10,004 nucleotides of DNA from Bacillota bacterium (GTDB lineage: Bacteria; Bacillota; Clostridia; DSM-8532): assembly GCA_023410885.1 (NCBI GenBank), contig JAEYPI010000060.1, forward strand, positions 1 to 10,004, written 5' to 3'. The notes under the pieces were generated by a model that made no database searches, was not told the origin of the DNA, and was given only the letters and a program-made list of their open reading frames with translations. The position numbers were made by a program, and so were the translations under genes. Shown one piece after another: positions 7,138 through 10,004 of the stretch (the stretch's first letter is position 1; each line of letters begins with the position of its first letter).

Positions 7138-7339
7138 TCCTTAACCCCTTTCAATCTTAAGAACTTTTTTCCGCACAAAAAAAGGCACTGTCTATGTATG
7201 TATAAATAATTTCTAAACTCGTGCCCCCAGCTCATATAAGATGAACTGATCAGTAGCTATATCATAAAGGAGGAACAAGATAATCATTGGTATGATACTT
7301 AATCTATACCAAAAAAAAACCTTCTTTAAACATTTTTTA
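7138..7339. other. Intergenic spacer upstream of the Nudix gene
   Basis: No gene is supported here. It holds an isolated strong Shine-Dalgarno-like AAAGGAGG (plus strand, 7266-7273) without a start codon at usable distance, a 9-nt A-run (7311-7319), the palindrome CTGATCAG near 7246, and a 5-bp inverted repeat GGTAT/ATACC around 7289-7310. The Nudix promoter should lie here, but I found no convincing -35/-10 pair. Confidence 0.5.
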
Positions 7340-7507
7340 TTATTTTTCTTTACTGATTTTTGCCCAATCTGTTTTTCTTTCGTTCACATATTGGAACGAT
7401 ACCACAGGGGATTCTGCATGTGAGTTTTGCAAGTTCTTTCTAGAATAGCGATCGATGATCTGAATATCCTGCAAGGACAGGCTTGATAGATTTCTTTTGC
7501 TCTCCAA
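7340..7507 (-). CDS. Small hypothetical protein (55 aa), TTG start
   Basis: An open frame of 55 codons begins at TTG (7505-7507) with GTGAGGTG (7514-7521) 6 nt upstream, and ends in tandem TAA TAA. The product starts MESKRNLSSLSLQDIQIID and continues through RYSRKNLQNSHAESPV, ending WAKISKEK. It is charged, has no signal peptide or membrane segment, and I do not recognise it. The opposite strand in register is broken by stops, so this is not the shadow of a plus-strand gene. It sits alone between the hpf terminator and the Nudix gene, on the same strand. The missing ATG and the lack of a clear promoter or terminator keep confidence moderate; it could be a decayed gene or chance frame. Confidence 0.45.
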   Translation of the reverse strand: MESKRNLSSLSLQDIQIIDRYSRKNLQNSHAESPVVSFQYVNERKTDWAKISKEK

Positions 7508-7628
7508 TAGCAACACCTCACAGTAAGAACTTTTCCCATTAGCTTTTTAAGACTTACATCATTTTATGCACGGACAACAATGAATAGTCACTTTAAAGGG
7601 GCCGCACTGTGCAAGCTCATATGAAGGA

Positions 7629-7661
7629 AGAGCGCAGGAGGTCATGGCCTCGCTGCGCTCT
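7629..7661 (-). terminator. Probable terminator of hpf
   Basis: A 9-bp GC-rich stem AGAGCGCAG/CTGCGCTCT, extended inside by GAGG/CCTC, lies 23 nt after the hpf stop. The minus-strand tail TTCCTTCAT is only moderately U-rich. On the plus strand it is followed by a better T-run (GGTAATTTTT), so it may work both ways. Confidence 0.6.
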
Positions 7662-7684
7662 GGTAATTTTTAAATACACTCTCT

Positions 7685-8212
7685 TTATTCAGGCTCTATC
7701 AAACCGTAGCGGCCATCCTTTCGTTTATACACCACATTTACGGTCTCCGATTCAGAGTTGATGAATACAAAGAAACTATGGGAAAGTAGATCCATCTGAA
7801 GAATGGCTTCTTCTACATTCATTGGCTTCAATGGAAACCTCTTGGTCTTTACAACTTCATAATCATTATCCTCATCAATCTCCTCGATGATATCGAAATT
7901 CTCAGGAACCATAGCCTCCTGATGTATTTTTTTACCCAGTTTGGTCTTATGTTTTCTAATCTGACGCTCAAGCTTGTCAACAACCATGTCTATGGCGGCA
8001 TACATATCGGTACTTCGTTCTTCCGCACGTATAATTGTGCCGTTCGAATGAATAGCGACTTCAAAAATAAAACGGTCTTTCTCAACTTTAAAAGTTAGAA
8101 TAGCTTCTGCATCAGGTCTGAAAAATTTCTCAAACTTACTGATTTTTTTCTCAGCCTTTTCCTGCATGGCTGGTGTAACACTTACTTGCTTGCCTTTAAT
8201 GATGTATTTCAT
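7685..8212 (-). CDS. hpf: Ribosome hibernation promoting factor, long form
   Basis: Long HPF binds the 30S decoding region and pairs ribosomes into inactive 100S dimers in stationary phase or stress. At 175 aa it has the N-terminal S30AE domain (about 1-95), an acidic linker (about 100-118, with EEIDEDNDYE) and the conserved C-terminal dimerisation domain from VVKTKRFPLKPMNVEEA to DGRYGLIEPE. AGGAGAGGGG (8221-8230) lies 8 nt before the ATG. It is flanked by terminators at 8434-8476 and 7629-7661 and seems monocistronic. In its upstream region a weak sigma-H-like site (AGAGGATTA, 8269-8277 minus strand, then TCAAAAT after 12 nt) overlaps the palindrome AGGAT-A-ATCCT. Further up is the DnaA-box cluster at 8293-8367. 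Confidence 0.96.
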   Translation of the reverse strand: MKYIIKGKQVSVTPAMQEKAEKKISKFEKFFRPDAEAILTFKVEKDRFIFEVAIHSNGTIIRAEERSTDMYAAIDMVVDKLERQIRKHKTKLGKKIHQEAMVPENFDIIEEIDEDNDYEVVKTKRFPLKPMNVEEAILQMDLLSHSFFVFINSESETVNVVYKRKDGRYGLIEPE

Positions 8213-8264
8213 ACAAACAACCCCTCTCCTTTTAAGAATTTAGGTTTGTATTTTGATATTACCC

Positions 8265-8275
8265 AGGATAATCCT
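8265..8275. promoter_or_regulatory. Palindrome overlapping a possible sigma-H-like hpf promoter
   Basis: AGGAT-A-ATCCT is a perfect 5-1-5 inverted repeat about 55 nt upstream of the hpf start. It overlaps minus-strand AGAGGATTA, which fits the sigma-H -35 form RnAGGAWWW. The matching -10 (TCAAAAT against RnnGAAT) is imperfect. Bacillus hpf (yvyD) is known to use sigma-H and sigma-B, which makes the match worth recording, but it is weak. Confidence 0.3.
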
Positions 8276-8292
8276 CTTTAAATCAGTAAAAG

Positions 8293-8367
8293 TTATCCAC
8301 ATATATTGTAAGATATGATCCACAATGGGGTTTTTTATGTGGATAAGTCTGTGGATACTGTGGAAAA
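8293..8367. promoter_or_regulatory. Cluster of five DnaA-box-like sites
   Basis: Against the DnaA box TTATNCACA: TTATCCACA at 8293-8301 (plus, perfect); TGATCCACA at 8316-8324 (plus, one mismatch); TTATCCACA at 8338-8346 (minus, perfect); GTATCCACA at 8350-8358 (minus, one mismatch); TTTTCCACA at 8359-8367 (minus, one mismatch, directly abutting the previous box). The two plus boxes face the three minus ones across an AT-rich stretch with a 6-T run. The cluster is intergenic, upstream of hpf. A function as a DnaA binding or titration site, or as a regulator of hpf, is inferred from the boxes alone. Confidence 0.75.
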
Positions 8368-8433
8368 CATGCTTGCTAGAGGGATGTAATAGTGGTAGTC
8401 ACGTATGGTGTACGCCAGGCTGAACGCTCGCTG

Positions 8434-8476
8434 AAAAAGGATGAAGGCAGGGAAATCCCCTGCCTTCATCCTTTTT
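8434..8476. terminator. Strong bidirectional intrinsic terminator
   Basis: A perfect 19-bp stem (8434-8452 with 8458-8476) encloses a 5-nt loop and carries five A on the left arm and five T on the right, giving a U-tract in either direction. It ends minus-strand transcription from the SH3-CAP gene and the 48-codon ORF and insulates hpf and the DnaA-box cluster. Confidence 0.92.
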
Positions 8477-8477
8477 A

Positions 8478-8499
8478 GGTCGAGTCTTGTGGTGCGTTC
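8478..8499 (+). repeat. Dispersed 22-nt repeat, copy 3 (inverted)
   Basis: Plus-strand GGTCGAGTCTTGTGG followed by TGCGTTC matches the minus strand of 6539-6560 with 2 mismatches in 22. It abuts the terminator stem at 8434-8476. Its right part forms a second hairpin (8487-8515: TTGTG-GTGCG paired with CGCAC-CACAA, with a CCC bulge). Confidence 0.7.
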
Positions 8500-8519
8500 G
8501 CACGCACCCCCACAAATGT

Positions 8520-8666
8520 TTACTTCATACCTTCTGGTTCATTAAATTGAGCGGATTTCTGAGTCGTCTTCTGTTGCTGCGTTTTTCTGTCCATTCCGGT
8601 TGAAGGTTCTGTAAAATTGTTCCCGTCAACAGGTCTTGACTCTTTTTTTTGTTTTTCCTTCTCCAT
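8520..8666 (-). CDS. Small hydrophilic protein (48 aa), possible minor spore protein
   Basis: A 48-codon frame begins at ATG 8664-8666, with a strong GGAGG (8675-8679) 8 nt upstream, and ends 43 nt before the perfect terminator at 8434-8476. The product begins MEKEKQKKESRPVDGNNF and continues EPSTGMDRKTQQQ, ending QFNEPEGMK. It is rich in Lys, Gln, Glu, Asn and Thr with almost no hydrophobic residues, so it is likely disordered and cytoplasmic. I do not recognise it. The composition resembles minor small acid-soluble spore proteins (the SspN, SspO and SspP kind), but that is a resemblance, not homology. It lies 106 nt downstream of the SH3-CAP gene, on the same strand. The ribosome binding site plus terminator make translation plausible. 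Confidence 0.6.
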   Translation of the reverse strand: MEKEKQKKESRPVDGNNFTEPSTGMDRKTQQQKTTQKSAQFNEPEGMK

Positions 8667-8772
8667 AGAATCCACCTCCGTCAACTCCTATTGTCTCTTA
8701 GCCTTTTCCAATTATTCATAGGGTTCTGAATAAACGAGTCATTTATAAGAAAGCAGAGCTCCTTTAGGGAAA

Positions 8773-9564
8773 CTACTTCCGTATAAACATCTGGACATAT
8801 ACATACCCATACTTATTGCTTTTAGCAATTCCAATACCTGTATAGTTATAATTGCCGTTCATGATATTATTGCGATGCCCTTCTGATTTCATCCAGGAAG
8901 TTACTGCACCTTGTACGGTTGAATTACCTGCGATATTTTCTGCCGCAGCTTTAAACGTTATACCAAACTGCCTCATCATATCAAAAGGTGATCCATAGGT
9001 AGGCGAATAATGCGAGAAATAATTATTCTGGGACATATCATTAGCTTTTACTCTTGCCACTTTCATGAGCTCTGTATCAGCCTCAAGCGGTGATAGATTC
9101 GCATTAGCCCTCTCTTTATTGATCAGTTCCAGAAGGAGTTTTTCATCCTGAGATAAATCCCCTGTTTGCTGGGGCTTTGCTGAAGGCGTAGGTGTAGCCG
9201 TAGCTGATGGGGTTGCAGAAGGCGCCTTGGAGATATTATTCTGGTTATCAATATTGGCAGCATCAGTCAGATAGGCTTTAGCAACACATCCGACCTTTCC
9301 GGTATCGGGATCAAAAACCGCATACCAATCTCCAATCTCAGCCAGAACATTAACCCACTTATGTTTTTTGAACACACCAATGATGTCATTATTCATTGAC
9401 GGACCATTACGAAGGTTTAATTCGTTCGCTGTCACCACACCACTGACGAAGCTAACTCTCTCAAAGGTTTGTGCTGCCTCAGATTTAAGTGGTCCACCTG
9501 TAAAACTGGTCATGGTCAATGCAAATAAAACCACCAGTGACGCAGCTATAATACGTCTTTTCAT
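8773..9564 (-). CDS. Secreted SH3-domain and CAP-domain (YkwD-type) protein
   Basis: The 263-aa product has an N-terminal signal peptide (MKRRIIAASLVVLFALT, likely cut near SEA-AQ, about residue 31). A bacterial SH3-like domain follows (about 40-102, with ANELNLRNGPS and GDWYAVF), then a Ser/Thr/Pro/Ala linker (about 113-133) and a CAP/SCP domain (about 138-263). CAP landmarks are the LLELINKERA helix, FSHYSPTYGSPFDMM, AENIAG, SEGHRNNIMN and a GYVYVQMF strand. SH3 domains of this type usually bind cell-wall peptides. YkwD-like CAP proteins are common in Firmicutes and some are linked to spores, but their activity is largely unknown. GGAGG lies 6 nt before the ATG. Upstream is an imperfect forespore-type promoter candidate and an 8-bp inverted repeat (9622-9640). 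Confidence 0.93.
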   Translation of the reverse strand: MKRRIIAASLVVLFALTMTSFTGGPLKSEAAQTFERVSFVSGVVTANELNLRNGPSMNNDIIGVFKKHKWVNVLAEIGDWYAVFDPDTGKVGCVAKAYLTDAANIDNQNNISKAPSATPSATATPTPSAKPQQTGDLSQDEKLLLELINKERANANLSPLEADTELMKVARVKANDMSQNNYFSHYSPTYGSPFDMMRQFGITFKAAAENIAGNSTVQGAVTSWMKSEGHRNNIMNGNYNYTGIGIAKSNKYGYVYVQMFIRK

Positions 9565-9589
9565 ACTCTCCCTCCATGTCTTAAAATAA

Positions 9590-9625
9590 TTTCGCTGTTA
9601 GTATTCTCTTTTTTTTAGGAATTAT
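9590..9625 (-). promoter_or_regulatory. Possible forespore-type (sigma-G/F-like) promoter of the SH3-CAP gene
   Basis: On the minus strand AATACTA (near 9599-9605) fits the sigma-G -10 form CATNHTA at 6 of 7 positions. AAATA, 17 nt upstream, fits the -35 form GHATR at 4 of 5. The region is A/T-rich, so chance matches are likely. No better sigma-A promoter was found between the hslO terminator and the gene. Confidence 0.25.
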
Positions 9626-9640
9626 TTGAGGTTCAAATAA
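9622..9640. repeat. Inverted repeat upstream of the SH3-CAP gene
   Basis: TTATTTGA (9622-9629) and TCAAATAA (9633-9640) form a perfect 8-bp inverted repeat with a 3-nt spacer, about 60 nt upstream of the start codon. The size and placement suit a repressor or activator operator. The A/T-rich sequence and absence of a T-tail make a terminator unlikely. Confidence 0.5.
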
Positions 9641-9717
9641 AAACTCAGGGACATCGCCTCCCATGATTTCGGTTGGATTTTACCAATTAAAAGCCACAGG
9701 TTAAGAATGAAATTAAT

Positions 9718-9751
9718 AATGGCAACAATCCCAAAAAGTATTGTTGCCATT
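9718..9751 (-). terminator. Probable terminator of hslO
   Basis: A perfect 12-bp stem AATGGCAACAAT/ATTGTTGCCATT with a 10-nt loop lies 59 nt after the hslO stop. The minus-strand tail ATTAATTTC is only partly U-rich. It separates hslO from the SH3-CAP gene. Confidence 0.65.
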
Positions 9752-9810
9752 TAAATATAAAATATGATGTGCTGTTTAAAAATCTGGTGTGAATTTTATG
9801 GTGTTGGGTC

Positions 9811-10004
9811 TTATAGCGCAGAATTTAAATTCAAAAGGCTTAATAACTCACCCTTGGTAAAATGATAACGGTTATTGCAGAAATGACACTGGAGCTCTGC
9901 CCCTTTTTCATCCTCAGCAATCTCCATCAAATCCTTTTTGCCCAGGCTTATAAGGTTTCTTTCCATACGTTCTCTGGAGCAAGTACACTGGTATTGTACA
10001 GGGC
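9811..10004 (-). CDS. hslO: Redox-regulated chaperone Hsp33, C-terminal end (partial)
   Basis: The minus-strand frame is open to the right edge and encodes the last 63 residues of Hsp33, a cytoplasmic holdase switched on by oxidation. The redox-switch zinc centre is complete: CTC in QCTCSRERMERNL, then 30 residues later CHFC in ELQCHFCNNRYHF. The linker carries the usual LISLGKKDLMEIAEDEKG. It ends at TAA (9811-9813). The N-terminal substrate-binding domain lies beyond the window. The hairpin at 9718-9751 follows it. Confidence 0.93.
   Translation of the reverse strand, partial: PVQYQCTCSRERMERNLISLGKKDLMEIAEDEKGAELQCHFCNNRYHFTKGELLSLLNLNSAL

Noticed and set aside
7129..7235. A 34-35-codon minus-strand frame beginning MSWGHEFRNYLYIHRQ that overlaps the Nudix start
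   Set aside because: There is no ribosome binding site, it runs into the Nudix gene in another frame, and I know no family for it.
7292..7423. A 43-codon plus-strand frame beginning at ATG 7292, near the strong AAAGGAGG at 7266-7273
   Set aside because: The spacing to the ATG is 18 nt, too long. The frame is phenylalanine-rich from the T-runs and is antisense to the better-supported 55-codon ORF. Only rare ATA, ATC or ATT starts would fit the site.
8293..8367. The DnaA-box cluster read as the chromosomal origin
   Set aside because: No dnaA, dnaN, rpmH or gene-direction switch is near, and all flanking genes keep one orientation. A secondary DnaA-binding cluster is the safer reading.

Overview
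The window looks like a chromosomal housekeeping segment from an anaerobic, probably spore-forming Firmicute (class Clostridia). The evidence is the tig-clpP-clpX cluster, a long-form HPF with its C-terminal dimerisation domain, strong AGGAGG-type ribosome binding sites, an SH3/CAP (YkwD-type) secreted protein and Hsp33. The species cannot be named from sequence alone. Every gene except the leftmost partial one lies on the minus strand, so the order of transcription is right to left.

Right to left: the 3' end of hslO (Hsp33) runs off the right edge and is followed by a hairpin. Next come a secreted SH3-CAP protein and a 48-codon hydrophilic ORF with a good ribosome binding site, closed by a perfect 19-bp terminator stem. 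Between that terminator and hpf lies a compact cluster of five DnaA-box-like 9-mers, two of them perfect. After hpf and its terminator is a 55-codon ORF with a TTG start, then a Nudix-family gene with an altered Nudix box. A repeat-rich spacer (6482-6705) separates the Nudix gene from a tight run of yigZ (IMPACT family), yebC, fabZ-type dehydratase and a calcineurin-like phosphoesterase. A good sigma-A promoter (TTGGCA-N17-TATAAT) then starts tig-clpP-clpX, a protein-quality-control operon: ribosome-bound folding, then ClpXP proteolysis. A bidirectional terminator separates clpX from the convergent 3' end of an ABC-2-type permease at the left edge.

The coding content is mostly ordinary. The less ordinary material is between genes: the DnaA-box cluster upstream of hpf; a 22-nt dispersed repeat present twice upstream of yigZ and once, inverted, beside the 8434-8476 terminator; mutually exclusive hairpins built from a GGAACGTA repeat; and two small ORFs. 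No mobile element, CRISPR array, tRNA or rRNA was seen. I see no convincing novel multi-gene system; the DnaA-box cluster and the repeat family are the leads most worth testing.

Gene-free stretches: 8213-8519 holds the hpf leader, the DnaA-box cluster, the terminator and one repeat copy. The 7138-7684 gap holds the 55-codon ORF and the hpf terminator, with no other gene that I can support. 9565-9810 holds an inverted repeat, a possible promoter and the hslO terminator.
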